From Symbiodinium natans (lineage: Eukaryota > Sar > Dinophyceae > Suessiales > Symbiodiniaceae): a DNA stretch of 64,000 nt. Location: contig CAJNDS010002391.1 in NCBI GenBank assembly GCA_905221605.1, positions 291,070 to 355,069 on the forward strand, written 5' to 3'. Position numbers and translations under genes: made by a program. Positions 21,867-34,000 of the stretch are shown here, in pieces. Position 1 is the stretch's first letter. The number at the start of each line of letters is the position of its first letter. The notes under the pieces are model-generated. The model searched no databases, was not told where the DNA came from, and was given only the letters and a program-made list of their open reading frames with translations.

Positions 21867-23478
21867 TCGTCGGGGAGCCGCTGCTTGGAGGGCATTGCAT
21901 CTTTTCGGGCGGGCTCACGCTACGGTTATGTTGCGGGGGGGGGGGGGGCCTGAATGAGGCCGTCAGGATGTTGGGTAGCCCTCCCGCAACCTCGCCCAAG
22001 CTGCAAAACCTTGCAATCCTGTCAGAGCTCCCGAGTGCCCAAGCAATTGCAAAAGTCAAAAAGTGACCTCAGAGAGGGCCTTGCATAGGTTCCCAGACCT
22101 CATCGACAAGTCCGACAAGGACCCGCTTTGGAGGGGAAGAAGGGGGGACGTGCTCCCTGAACTCACTCTGCGGACCAACCATCCACAGTGCTCATGATTT
22201 CACAGGGTCGGCTAGTGATCGAAGATTCATGGCCATAGATGGAAATGACCTAAAGCGTTCAATCGAGAACTCAAGGACTAGCAGCGACTAGCAGGCACCA
22301 GCAAGGCGTGGAAGCGCACGGCAACCAGCAAGTATTCGCAGAGCCCCCTTAGCAGCTATGCTACAACCGTCCCTGGTATCCTGTCGTAGGAGGCTTACAT
22401 GAGCGCTGACCCTGGGACCATCACCTTGAAAACGGCACATGCAGGGAGCACGAGCCAGGTTCCGGCGTTTGAGGCTTGGTTTCCCAGGGCCACCAGACCC
22501 CGACATCCTGGGCCCGAGGACGCGCTGGTCATGTTTGATGACTTCCTCACGCGGAGTACTCCGAAGACGGCCTCTGAAGAGTCGGAACAGCGGCCCGACC
22601 CTGGAACCCAAAAACGGTCAGCCCGGTGCCCTGAAATCCCAAGCCATCTTCAACCCTACGCACTCCAAGTCGACATTTTCTTGAATCCCAATCCTCAGCC
22701 TCTGCCCAACAGCACAAAGCTAGGGTGTTGGTGGAAGCCTGACCCCGAAACCCCGCAGCTTTGCATGCTTCACGAAACTAGTAAGCCCGGTGGACGAGTC
22801 GGGCAGACTGTACCTGTACCGGCCGGTAGCCTCCTCGAGCTTCGAACCATGCAGTTTCCGTCCATGCACCGGAAAGTATAGAGTCCAGCAGGAATTTGCG
22901 GCCCAACCCTTAGTTGGCCGAGGCAGCAGAGTACACCGCCATGTCTTCGGGTGGCGCTGCAGCTAGGATGATGTCTGGGTTTGTTGCAGCTTCTGATGCG
23001 TTTGGGCTCATGGTTTTGGGATTGCAGGCTTCGGACTTAGTTCGACTCGAGAGTTCCTGTTTTTTTTTTGATTTTTCGCGGGTCTCTCCCACGTTGAGAT
23101 GGAGCGAACGTAAGCAAGTTTCGACAGCCGACAAGCCGACCAGGAAATCGCCCTCTGGGCGAACCGTCCCTGTGGACGTCTTTCACGCCCCGCGGCGCTG
23201 GAATTGCTGCCTGCTGCCTCTCATGTTTTAGGGTTATAAGAACTCCAAACGAAAGAGTTACGACAAGCTAGACCTCCAGTTGCCTTGCGTTTAGCAGATA
23301 CATGTAGCCACCCATGAACCTGAAACTTATAAAAACTCCCTGTGCCCAAGGCGCTTGAAGGGTCCAAGAGTTAAAGGCCCAAAAGGCCGAAGGGTCCGGA
23401 GCCATGAGCACCTTTTACCCCTTGCTGCTCTGAGGCCTCTTGACGATGAGGGCGTTCGGGCTTGGGGGGGTATGTTAG

Positions 23479-23549
23479 GCACAGGAGCTCATGTTGCATG
23501 GGCCCTGGAAAGATTGAGTGCACACGAGCTGCTGAGCTACGTCAAGTCG
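23479..23549 (+). CDS. Candidate coding exon, unknown gene
   Basis: Between TTAG|G and a GT donor (AAGTCG|GTGTTT) the frame encodes TGAHVAWALERLSAH then ELLSYVKS, which has an amphipathic-helix look. Its length is compatible with a phase 1 to phase 0 exon. Product unknown. Confidence 0.35.
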
Positions 23550-24549
23550 GTGTTTCCGCCTAAAGGGACAAGAAGACGATGCATCGGATTCAGCCCGTCT
23601 GTGCACAAATAGCGGAAGGCCCTCACAAGACGAAAGCTCTGGAAACCCTAAGAACCCTGAACCCTCTCAAGCCTCAGGTCTGCTTACCGAACCTATTTGG
23701 TACAGACTCTGTGCACCACTTGCTTCTGGACTGAAGTCAGGGCTTTGGGGTTCATGTCTTGGGGCCTTTTGCTGGGTTGGCACCTGTTTTGGTCGGTTCG
23801 GCTCTGTCGGTTTCGGTTGGGCGCAGCTTGTGATTGGCAGCCCGAAGCCCTCCAGCGCGGCGGCGAAGGTTAACAAAGCTTGGAGTTCGGCTCAGCTGTT
23901 CGTATTGGGACACCAAGAAACCAACAAGAAACCCCTCTGTGAGGGTAGCTTAGTAGCTTCGTCGCACCTGAGATTGCTCCCGCAGGGCCTTTGGGTCTGT
24001 GCAACGGGTAGCTAGACATGGTCGCTGCGTCGTGGCTCTCCATTTATACCCTGCTCATGGTCCACCCATGGGTTCAGCGTCCAAGCCTTCACGGAAATAG
24101 CCACAAGACTCAGAGGAGCCCCAGTCTTCAAGCGTTGGAAGCCCCCCAGCCCCCAAGCCGCCGAACCCCAGCTTCCCGGGGTGAGTGCCAGGCTTGCCCT
24201 GACCGAAGATTCGGAGGCGCGCGTGCAACCGGATGCCACGCAGGCGGAGAGAGCGCTCCGCGACGTCTTTTGCACTTGTTTGCTCGAGATGATGGTCGCC
24301 TCGCGGGGAGTTGTTTTCGTTGCTTTGTAGGTCGCTTTTCAGAGTGGGTCTCAGAGTGGGCCAGTTTCGAGGACGCAATTCCCCAGAGCCTGCTCAACTC
24401 TCGAGGATCTGGCCGGGGTGCCCAGTCGGCTTGGGCTTAGGCCCGTAATTAATCGGACCACCCGTTTTGTCTGTAAATGCATGTAAGTGCGTTTTTGTGG
24501 GTTTCGTTTTAGGAGGCTTCGTTGGGGGGGGGGGGCGCAAGGCATACTG

Positions 24550-27500
24550 GTCACTTGTGACCACCTCACCTGGGTCACTTGTGCCCACGCACTGTCACGG
24601 TCTCGTCCGCTTCTCTAGGGGTTTTGGGCTGTCACGGTCTCGTCCGCTCCTAGGGGTTTTGGGCTGTCACGGTCTCGTCCGCTTCTAGGGGTTTTGGGCT
24701 GTCACGGTCTCGTCCGCTTCTAGGGGTTTTGGGCTGTCACGGTCTCGTCCGCTTCTAGGGTTTTGGGCTGTCACGGTCTCGTCCGCTTCTCGGGGTTTTG
24801 GGCTGTCACGGTCTCGTCCGCTTCTAGGGTTTTGGGCTGTCACGGTCCGCTTCTCGGTCACGGTCGTTTCTCTAGGGCTGTCACGGTCTCGCCGCTTCTC
24901 TAGGGGTTTTGGCTGTCACGGTCTCGGGGGTTTTGGGCTGTCACGGTCTCGTCCGCTTCTAGGGGTTTTGGGCTGTCACGGTCTCGTCCGCTTCTCTAGG
25001 GGTTTTGGGCTGTCACGTCTTCTAGGGGTTTTGGGCTGTCACGGTCTCGTCCGCTTCTCTAGGGGTTTTGGGCTGTCACGGTCTCGTCCGCTTCTAGGGG
25101 TTTTGGGCTGTCACGGTCTCGTCCGCTTCTAGGGGTTTTGGGCTGTCACGGTCTCGTCCGCTTCTAGGGGTTTTGGGCGTCCGCTTCTCTAGGGGTTTTG
25201 GGCTGTCAAGGTCTCGTCCGCTTCTAGGGGTTTTGGGCTGTCACGGTCTCGTCCGCTTCTCTAGCGGTTTTGGGCTGTCACGGTCTCGTCCGCTTCTAGG
25301 GGTTTTGGGCTGTCACGGTCTCGTCCGCTTTGAGGGGTTTTGGGCTGTCACGGTCTCGTCCGCTTCTCTAGAGGTTTTGGGCTGTCACGGTCTCGTCCGC
25401 TTCTAGGCGTTTTGGGCTGTCACGGTCTCGTCCGCTTCTCTAGGGGTTTTGGGCTGTCACGGTCTCGTCCGCTTCTCTAGGGGTTTTGCGCTGTCACGGT
25501 CTCGTCCGCTTCGCTAGGGGTTTTGGGCCGTCACGGTCTCGTCCGCTTCTAGGGGTTTTGGGCTGTCACGGTCTCGTCCGCTCCTCTAGGGTTTTTGGGC
25601 TGTCACGGTCTCGTCCGCTCCTCTAGGGTTTTTGGGCTGTCACGGTCTCGTCCGCTCCTAGGGGTTTTGGGCTGTCACGGTCTCGTCCGCTTCTCTAGTG
25701 GTTTTGGGCTTCACGGTCTCGTCCGCTTCTAGGGGTTTTGGGCTGTCACGGTCTCGTCCGCTTCTCTAGGGGTTTTGGGCTGTCACGGTCTCGTCCGCTT
25801 CTAGGGGTTTTGGGCTGTCACGGTCTCGTCCGCTTCTATAGGGGTTTTGGGCTGTCACGGTCTCGTCCGCTTCTAGGGGTTTTGGGCTGTCACGGTCTCG
25901 TGCTGTCACGGTCTCGTCCGCTTCTCTAGGGTTTTGGGCTGTCACGTCACGGTCTCGTCCGCTTCTCTAGGGGTTTTGGGCTGTCACGGTCTCGTCCGCT
26001 CCTAGGGGTTTTGGGCTGTCACGGTCTCGTCCGCTTCTAGGGGTTTTGGGCTGTCACGGTCTCGTCCGCTTCTAGGGGTTTTGGGCTGTCACGGTCTCGT
26101 CCGCTTCTAGGGGTTTTGGGCTGTCACGGTCTCGTCCGCTTCCAGGGGTTTTGGGCTGTCACGGTCTCGTCCGCTTCTCTAGGGGTTTTGGGCTGTCACG
26201 GTCTCGTCCGCTTCTCTAGGGGTTTTGGGCTGTCACGGTCTCGTCCGCTTCTAGGGGTTTTGGGCTGTCACGGTCTCGTCCGCTTCTCTAGGGGTTTTGG
26301 GCTGCCACGGTCTCGTCCGCTTCTAGGGGTTTTGGGCTGTCACGGTCTCGTCCGCTTCTAGGGGTTTTGGGCTGTCACGGTCTCGTCCGCTTCTCTAGGG
26401 GTTTTGGGCTGTCACGGTCTCGTCCGCTCCTAGGGGTTTTGGGCTGTCACGGTCTCGTCCGCTTCTAGGGGTTTTGGGCTGTCACGGTCTCGTCCGCTTC
26501 TAGGGGTTTTGGGCTGTCACGGTCTCGTCCGCTTCTAGGGGTTTTGGGCTGTCACGGTCTCGTCCGCTTCTAGGGGTTTGGGCTGTCACGGTCTCGTCCG
26601 CTTCTCTAGGGGTTTTGGGCTGTCACGGTCTCGTCGCGCTGTCACGTCTCGTCCTCTTCTGTAGGGGGGCTGTCACGGTGTCGCTTCTAGGGGTTTTGGG
26701 CTGTCACGGTCTCGTCCGCTTCTCTATAGGGGTTTTGGGCTGTCACGGTCTCGTCCGCTTCTTTAGGGGTTTTGGGCTGTCACGGTCTCGTCCGCTTCTA
26801 GGGTTTTGGGCTGTCACGGTCTCGTCCGCGTCTCTAGGGGTTTTGGGCTGTCACGGTCTCGTCCGTTCCCAGGGGTTTTGGGCTGTCACGGTCTCGTCCG
26901 CTTCTAGGGGTTTTGGGCTGTCATGGTCTCGTCCGCTTCTAGGGGTTTTGGGCTGTCACGGTCTCGTCCGCTTCTCTAGGGGTTTTGGGCTGTCACGGTC
27001 TCGTCCGCTCCGTTTTGGGCTGTCACGGTCTCGTCCGCTTCTAGGGGTTTTGGGCTGTCACGGTCTCGTCCGCTTCTCTAGGGGTTTTGGGCTGTCACGG
27101 TCTCGTCCGCTCCGTTTTGGGCTGTCACGGTCTCGTCCGCTTCTAGGGGTTTTGGGCTGTCACGGTCTCGTCCGCTTCTCTAGGGGTTTTGGGCTGTCAC
27201 GGTCTCGTCCGCTCCGTTTTGGGCTGTCACGGTCTCGTCCGCTTCTAGGGGTTTTGGGCTGTCACGGTCTCGTCCGCTTCTCTAGGGGTTTTGGGCTGTC
27301 ACGGTCTCGTCCGCTTCTCTAGGGGTTTTGGGTCTCGTCCGCTTCTCTAGGGGTTTTGGGCCTGTCACGGTCTCGTCCGCTTCTAGGGGTTTTGGGCTGT
27401 CACGGTCTCGTCCGCTTCTAGGGGTTTTGGGCTGTCACGGTCTTTTTGCGCTTCTCTAGGGGTTTTGGGCTGTCACGGTCTCGTCCGCTTCTCTAGGGGT

Positions 27501-27882
27501 TTTGGGCTGTCACGGTCTCGTCCGCTTCTCTAGGGGTTTTGGGCTGTCACGGTCTCGTGCGCTTCTCTAGGGGTTTTGGGCTGTGACGGTTTCGTCCGCT
27601 TCTAGGGGTTTTGGGCTGTCACGGTCTCGTCCGCTTCTAGGGGCTTCGGGCTGTCACGGTCTCGTCCGCTTCTAGGGGTGTTGGGCTGTCACGGTCTCGT
27701 CCGCTTCTCTAGGGGTTTTTGGCTGTCACAGTCTCGTCCGCTCCTAAGGGGTTTTGGGCTGTCACGGTCTCGTCCGCTTCTCTAGGGGTTGTGGGCTGTC
27801 ACGGTCTTGGGGTTTTAGGCTGACACGAGTGACCCGACATGACGTGAGCACAAGTGACCCGGATCACGTGGTCACAAGTGAC
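24550..27882. mobile_element. Minisatellite enclosed by inverted repeats (possible foldback-like element)
   Basis: The left arm (24550-24602) and the reverse complement of the right arm (27830-27882) share GTCACTTGTGACCAC exactly, then GGGTCACTTGTG exactly, with mismatches between and after, giving about 53 bp of imperfect terminal inverted repeat. Between them lies the 3.2-kb satellite array. No transposase or convincing target-site duplication is seen. Foldback-type transposons are known to carry internal tandem repeats; membership of that class is inference. Confidence 0.6.
24594..27812. repeat. Large minisatellite array, 35/37-bp units
   Basis: Roughly 90 head-to-tail units, each containing GCTGTCACGGTCTCGTCC, then GCTTC, then TAGGGGTTTTGGG. 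The two main length classes differ by an extra TC before TAGGGG (35 and 37 bp), and shorter 30-bp units (CGCTCCGTTTTGGG) occur near 27.0-27.25 kb. At 27001-27306 a 102-bp higher-order block (30+35+37) repeats three times. Open frames across the array, up to 235 codons, are periodic and are not genes. It is not CRISPR because there are no unique spacers. Confidence 0.97.
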
Positions 27883-28174
27883 TGCTGCCAGGTTGGAAGA
27901 CTCTTGCAGCATCTTGCAACCTTAACGCACAAAGCACAAGCTGATTTACGTATTCATCATGCAAGAAAGCACTCACCTTTCTTTTTGGGGTCCCAGACTC
28001 ACTGGCTTTTGCAGGGGTGTGACCCCCAGTCACCAACGCATCGGTCCTTGCGTTGCAGCAACAGTAAGCAGGAAAACCTCAACCGCACGGAGCGGTCGCG
28101 CGAATTGGAAGCTTAAGAACTTGGATGATGAGACTACGCATACTGTAGCCAGGGCTGACAAGCCTGAGCTGCAG

Positions 28175-28317
28175 GTTCCATCCGCTCTGCTGCCAGCAGT
28201 GACAGCGAAGTCGTGGAGGCGTATGATGCTCAGCTGGCATTTTTTCTCTAGTGACACTGGAAGGAAGTCTCCCTCACCAAGTCTTCGCGTCTGGCCCTCA
28301 TGCACGCTTCCGGACAG
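28175..28317 (+). CDS. Candidate coding exons, unknown gene
   Basis: 28175-28236 (after TGCAG|G, GC donor) encodes SIRSAASSDSEVVEAYDAQL. 28264-28317 (after GGAAG|G, GC donor) encodes EVSLTKSSRLALMHASGQ. Phases agree if a very short 27-base intron separates them; more likely one boundary is wrong. Both read as real protein. The product is not recognised. Confidence 0.35.
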
Positions 28318-28541
28318 GCTTCCACTAGCTTTTGGGGCCGCGCCCTTCAAGGTCTTCCAACCTCTCCGCATATGATCCGGGGATCAGCCGGTCGTGACGA
28401 TTGACTGCCAAGGATGTTCGGACATTGATGGCGTGCTGACTCCCGCTAGAACGCTCCAGTGCGCGTGCGCTTGCACTGCTCTTTTCTTTTCCAAGCAGGA
28501 ACACCCACCGCGTGTGCGAGGGCTGCCCATTTCAAGCTAAG

Positions 28542-28609
28542 GACGAGCTTGCCGAGCTGACACTGCTGCTGGACACAAGTAGGCAGCTGATCGACATCGA
28601 GGCGTTCAT
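28542..28609 (+). CDS. Candidate coding exon, unknown gene
   Basis: After GCTAAG|G the frame encodes DELAELTLLLDTSRQ then LIDIEAFMF, ending at a possible GT donor. A Leu-rich helix is likely. It may belong to the same gene as the 28.2-kb islands. Confidence 0.4.
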
Positions 28610-31479
28610 GTTTGGTTGCAAGCGAGCCGTGGGGTTGATCTTCTGTTTTTGTCCACGATCAGGCTGTGGGGCCTTTGGGCTTCCCCATAAGCATGCCTAA
28701 ACGCTTAGCCCTGGAGCAGCACCTCAAGCCCTGTGTCCGCCAAAGGGTCCCGAGCTACCACAGCCCCCCTGCCAGGAAGCTCACATCCGCTTCGTGCGCC
28801 AGTCGGAGCGCGCAGAAATGCGCTTGGGCATGCCGACACTCAAACGATGCCGGGCATCAATTGTCTCTTCGGTACAGAAATCGCAAGCCTTTTAGCCCGA
28901 CATTGGAGCTTTGCATTCTCGGGCTTCTGACAGCAGCATCCTGGAACACTTGACCAAGTAAGCCCCCCGAGCCTGCTAGCTCAGCCGTTGCAAACCCCCG
29001 GAGGTGAGAGTGTGCAAATGCTTAAGCTCGTCAAGAACCTCCCCCCTCAAATCCTGGCGCTCTTAGCAGCTGCAGCTCCTGAGGTCCCAAGCCTCGCAAA
29101 CCCCCTCAGCTTTTTTGTTTCGGTTTCTGAAGGGTGTTTTGTAGCCTGCACAGGCCCTAAATTGACTTCCTGTCTCGACTTCCTATCTCGAAAGCCTTTC
29201 TCAGGATTTGCCCGGCCACTGGATTGGCCAGCGATTCAGGATTCCTCGGATTCCCTTGTGTGGAAAGCGTCGTTTGGGGAGTTCAGGCATAGCTGAGGGC
29301 ATAGGTTTCGAATGGTTTCGAAGAAGGAGCTGAGGCCAGCCGAAGGAAGGCTAACCTCAGGAAGGCAGGCTGCAGAACTACCTCTCATTGACGACACAAC
29401 TTCCGAATCCCAAAACTGACAGCAAGCCACTCACCCGACCGACCCCCCCTCCACGTAACAAAAGAAAACGACAAAGAGCGAACGGAGCTGAGTGCGAGAG
29501 TGCAAGTGCAGGAGTCCTTACTCGGATGCGTCACAGATCTGGCCAGCGGTCGTATGGTCACTCTGCCGCCAGTTAATTATTGAGGCATTGTGATAGTGAA
29601 CTCTAGGGCACTTCGACTCGTGTTCATGAGGGCCACCGGTGAGGATGGGACTGTTGCGTGCAAAGCTGTTCCTGCTTTGGTTGAGGTCGGGCCGCAGGCT
29701 TTGAGAAACATCAGCGGGGTGAAAGATGATGTCCAACCTCCCACTGCAACTACCGTACATGGGGCTAGGGGAACGGGGGCATTTCGGATCCGATGTTTGC
29801 TTTCTAAGGTCTCCGTCTTTCGGCTTTCGGGGCATGCCGCAATTGGGATTGAAGTCCTGGGATGGGGCACTGAGGGTCTTAAGGCCATTTGAGGCCCGCT
29901 TTGGGCCAAAACGCCCCCAAAGGACCGACCACGGGATCTGCCCCCCATGATGCTGCGGCTGCCTGGCGAATCCAGGAAGCATCTCCTGGCAAGGCAAGGC
30001 CTAGCTCGAGAGTCTCCAGAGCTTGGGGATTTAAGCCTTTATGGCCTCAAGCTGTTGAGGCTGCTGTGGCTAGTTAAGAGTTTCTTTCTGGCTTGCGAAT
30101 TCTATCTGGAGCCTTTTGAAGTCTTGGAGCGCACATGAAGGCGATAAAAGAGCGCAGCGTGGCAGTATCTTTCAACCGGCAAGGCTGCAGCCGAAAAACT
30201 TTTGCTCCTTCTATGTCCCAAACCCTAAACATGGCTCTGAGTACTCCGAGGGTGAGACACAGAAGCACGCACCTCGCACGAATACCCAGTCGAAGGAGGG
30301 GACAAGCAAGAAGGTACTGTATGTTGATGAGACCCCTCCCGCACCAGTTTCCCAAACCCACGCATCCCCAAGAACATCATCTCTCCTCGGGTCAGGTCTG
30401 TGTCTGTCAGCTCGCCATTCCAGGAGCAGGAGAGACGCTTCACCAGGGAAGCCCTAGCAGAAGCTTCCGGGAATGGACAGCTTACAGGCGCTTAAGCCCA
30501 GTTGCAAGCTCAAGGCTCGGTGAGATTGATGACATGCAATCCTGCAGCCCTAGGCCGTAGAGTCACATCGGCAAGTTGGGGGGAGTTTGCTTTTCATGCC
30601 AGTCTGCCAAAAGCAAGGCTTCGTATTGACGGTCGAAGAATCGAAGCTGGGAAGTGGTATGAAGTGGTAGTGCTTTAAGGATTACAGGGCCTGATGGCAT
30701 CTAGTAGAGAGTCGCTTGGCTCCGCACAGGACAGACAAGAAAACCAGTCGCATTTCCTCTACTTGCACATGAGGCGGCCCGTGTGCATGCAAGGTTCGGG
30801 AGTTATTGAACTACGCGTCTAAAGAAAATCGTGTGTGAATGTCGTGGTCCCCGTCAGAGGTCCACCCGCTTTCACAGCTGATGGTGCTCATGAGTGCTCT
30901 GAGCTTCCTGAGAAGTCACACCTCATCTTCAGAAGCTTGAGGCGAGATCTCCCCCGAAACCCCACGCCAGAACCCGAACACACTCCTTTCTTTGAAAAGT
31001 CTCACCCCGCCCCTGAAACTCCCGGAACGCTCCCCATGGGCTCTGAAGAGTGCTGCTCTTTGCGATTTGGGTTTCGAGGCTTTGTCAATCAAAAGAGCCG
31101 CTTAGGGCCTGTTTTTGAACTTGTTGGTTTGCCCGGTTTACCACAGATCACCTAAACTAGACCGTTCCGTTTTGTTGAGAAGGGGTGCGGGTGTGGGAGG
31201 GGGGGGGGAAGGGGGGCGTCATGGCAATGAGTAGAGTGAGAAGTGGGCACGGTACCGTACCCCAAGGCAGTTTCACAAGTGGGGGAGTCTCTGTACCCGC
31301 AAGACACCAGGAAGTTCCGCCGCCGTGGCAGCAGGGAACGGGAACGAACCCGCCGCCTTGAAGGACTGCAGCTTCAGGGTTTTTAGGGTAGGTGCCAGGG
31401 TTGAGGAAGTTTACGGATCAGGGGCTTAGGGTTTAAATTCCTTGTTGTCGACTCTTGGCGAATGCGGGAATCTCCAAAG

Positions 31480-31560
31480 GGAGGATGTTGGCTCAAAGAG
31501 ATGTCGGAGAAGGATGTGGAAGGAGTTGAGTGGATTTTCGACCTCAGCTCTGGATGCATC
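31480..31560 (+). CDS. Candidate coding exon, unknown gene
   Basis: After CCAAAG|G the frame reads GGCWLKEMSEKDVEGVEWIF then DLSSGC, up to a TAG at 31561, with a possible GC donor at 31556. Protein-like; function unknown. Confidence 0.35.
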
Positions 31561-32943
31561 TAGATGCATACCCGCTCCCCACACAATGCACGGGCCCATG
31601 GGGTCTCCTAATCAAGGGGCCAGGTGTGCAAGCGGGCTCACGCTGCGCTGCATATGAATCGGGCGTACTTTCTGTGGCCATGCCCGTCGAAGACTCCGTG
31701 CATGGAGTTCAGGAAGCATCCGGAAGTCTCTCTGGGGGCATGCGATTGAGCGCCATCGGCTTATGGCAGACGATGGCAGACTTGCGCTTTCGTTCCAATG
31801 AACCATCCGCTCACGTACACAACTGTGCATTCGTCGCTTGAAAGTCGAGCCTTGAGTTGGTCCAGCAAGACTTGCGCGAGGGCCCCTCTGAGAAAGGGAG
31901 TCCGCCGGATCCTTCACGTAGATGAGGGGGTGGAGGGGGAGCGGGTTCGTCCTGCCCTGCGGATCCTGGCACGTGAAGCTCCGAGGGCTGGGTCGGTTCT
32001 GGCTGCACGATCTGCACGTTAAAAAACACATGTTTCGAGGCCCTGATGCGACTTTTATCTCTGTTGTGCCTCTTGTGAGTCGTGGCGCTTGAGGTGCTTG
32101 GGGTTCAGAGTCGGTTCACGAAGCCAAGCTGCCCATCCCCGTGCTTGGGGCTTCTGTGGAAGGAGTCGAGGAAGGCACCTCGAGCTTCTGAAGGCAAAAT
32201 GGGCCACAAGGCGGGAAAGGGGGGGGGGGGGGGGGGGGGGGGTGCTTTTCTTGAGGGTTGGATTTTGTACGTAGCTTTTGCACAGGGTATCTTTGGTAGT
32301 CTTTGGTTTTCTTCGAGTTTTCTTTGGGATATCCTTTTCTTTCCGTGCGGTTCGAGGGAGCATTTGGCTCAGACCTCCTATTCCTGAGCCCACATCAGGG
32401 TTCAGGGCTTCTGAAGCGTTTGGAGTTAGGGCGGGTTCCAGTCGGGGTTCTCCCCCAGCCCCTCAGGTAGACCCTTGTCCATGCATGGAGCTTTCGCCCA
32501 AGTGCACTGTGTTTATCTGCATACATGTTGTAGCCAGCGCCCCAGCGGCCCAACATTTCATAAGCAGGTGCGAGAACTGTGAGAAATTCCAATTCCGTGG
32601 CTGTTCGGGTTTTCGGATGTTTGGTTGTCGGCACCAGCACTTTCTCAACCAAACTGACGCTGCAGGGGGCCCCGCAGCCTGTGGGCGGCAATGCCGTGGG
32701 CCGGGCGAGCGCTTTCCCCTTAGATGGCCGCGAGAGAGGTAGTACACAGAGTCACAAGCGGATGAGCTGTCGGGCAAACTGTCTTTCAAGCAAATTAGGG
32801 GCCCAGCAAAGCCATGACAGTGTGATTCTGACGGCTTTGCAGAACAGATTACATACAGAGATGTGAGTTTGTGAGTTATCAGAGGCAAGTTTGCACGAGA
32901 TGCCGGCGTGTGCTTCTGAATGTTGTCCTTCTGTGTGCTCGTC

Positions 32944-33190
32944 TGTCTGTTTGTCCCTGCGCCTGTGTGTCTCTGTGTGTCTCTGTGTGTCTCTGTGTGT
33001 CTCTGTGTGTCTCTGTGTGTCTCTGTGTGTCTCTGTGTGTCTCTGTGTGTCTCTGTGTGTCTCTGTGTGTCTCTGTGTGTCTCTGTGTGTCTCTGTGTGT
33101 CTCTGTGTGTCTGTGTCTCTGTGTGTCTCTGTGTGTCTCTGTGTGTCTCTGTGTGTCTCTGTGTGTGTCTCTGTGTGTCTCTGCGTGTGT

Positions 33191-33225
<35 letters not shown>

Positions 33226-33251
33226 GTGTGTGTGTGTTGTGTGTGTGTGTG

Positions 33252-33302
<51 letters not shown>

Positions 33303-33715
33303 TGTGTCTGTGTCTGTGTCTGTGTCTGTGTCTGTGTCTGTGTCTGTGTCTGTGCTGTGTCTGTGTCTGTGTCCTGGTCTGTGTCGGTGTCTGTGTCTGT
33401 GGTCTGGTGTCTGTGTCTGGTGCTGTGTCTGTGTCTGTTGTGTGTGTTGTGGTGTGTGTGTTGTTTGTTTGTGTGGGTGTGTGGGGTGTGGGGGTGGGTG
33501 TGTGGGTGTGTGGGTGTGTGGGTGTGTGGGTGTGTGGGTGTGTCTCTCTGTGGGTGTGTCTCTGTGTGTGTGTGTGTGTGTGTGTCTCTCTGTCTCTGTC
33601 TGTGTCTCTGTCTGTGTCTGTGTCTCTGTCTCTGTCTCTGTCTCTGTCTCTGTGTGTGTGTGTGTCTCTCTGTGTGTGTCTCTCTGTGCGTGTCTCTGTG
33701 CGTGTGTGTGCGCGC

Positions 33716-33804
<89 letters not shown>

Positions 33805-33900
33805 CTCTGTGTGTGTTCTGTCTGTGTGTGTTCTGTGTGTGTTCTGTGTGTGTTCTGTGTGTGTTCTGGGTGTGTTCTCTGTGTGTGTTCTGTCTGTGTG
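32944..33900. repeat. GTCTCT / GT microsatellite
   Basis: About 1 kb of TGTCTC, TGTC and TG units, with a GGGTGTGT block near 33480-33540 and a pure GT run near 33720-33797. It runs up to the N gap. Long frames on both strands (for example Thr-His-rich on the minus strand) are artefacts of the repeat. Confidence 0.98.
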
Positions 33901-34000
33901 NNNNNNNNNNNNNNNNNNNNNNNNNNNNNNNNNNNNNNNNNNNNNNNNNNNNNNNNNNNNNNNNNNNNNNNNNNNNNNNNNNNNNNNNNNNNNNNNNNNN
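33901..34000. other. Assembly gap (100 N)
   Basis: Exactly 100 N at the end of the microsatellite. This is a conventional placeholder length, so the true missing length is unknown and the join across it may be wrong. Confidence 0.99.

Larger units (their letters stand above)
16724..24549. other. Mostly non-coding stretch with isolated exon-like islands
   Basis: No gene can be assembled. It holds a 237-codon open frame at 17346-18059 (no motif, composition not convincing), a CT microsatellite at 19591-19608, poly-G runs near 18970 and 21935, and dispersed repeat copy C. Three short islands look like coding exons and are listed separately. Confidence 0.5.
27883..32940. other. Stretch with exon-like islands but no assembled gene
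   Basis: Besides the islands listed separately, the sequence around 28990-29100 reads ESVQMLKLVKNLPP in one frame. 30880-30950 and 31850-31990 also hold protein-like frames. Poly-G runs lie near 31200 and 32220-32242. Gene order and strand could not be settled by eye. Confidence 0.4.

Noticed and set aside
22399-22881. 160-codon open frame
   Set aside because: Pro/Thr-rich translation without motifs. Only a small part (DALVMFDDFLTRS) looks protein-like, which is too little to call.
24594-27812. Tandem array as a CRISPR locus or as repeat-protein genes (frames up to 235 codons)
   Set aside because: There are no unique spacers. The units are contiguous, with 35/37-bp periodicity, and the frames only mirror the repeat.
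28237-28263. A 27-base intron between two exon islands
   Set aside because: Phase and AG|G fit, but the length is too short to accept without RNA evidence.
31485-31500. Spliced-leader relic (TTGGCTCAA)
   Set aside because: Only about 10 bases match the dinoflagellate spliced leader and the upstream part differs; chance match within a possible coding exon.
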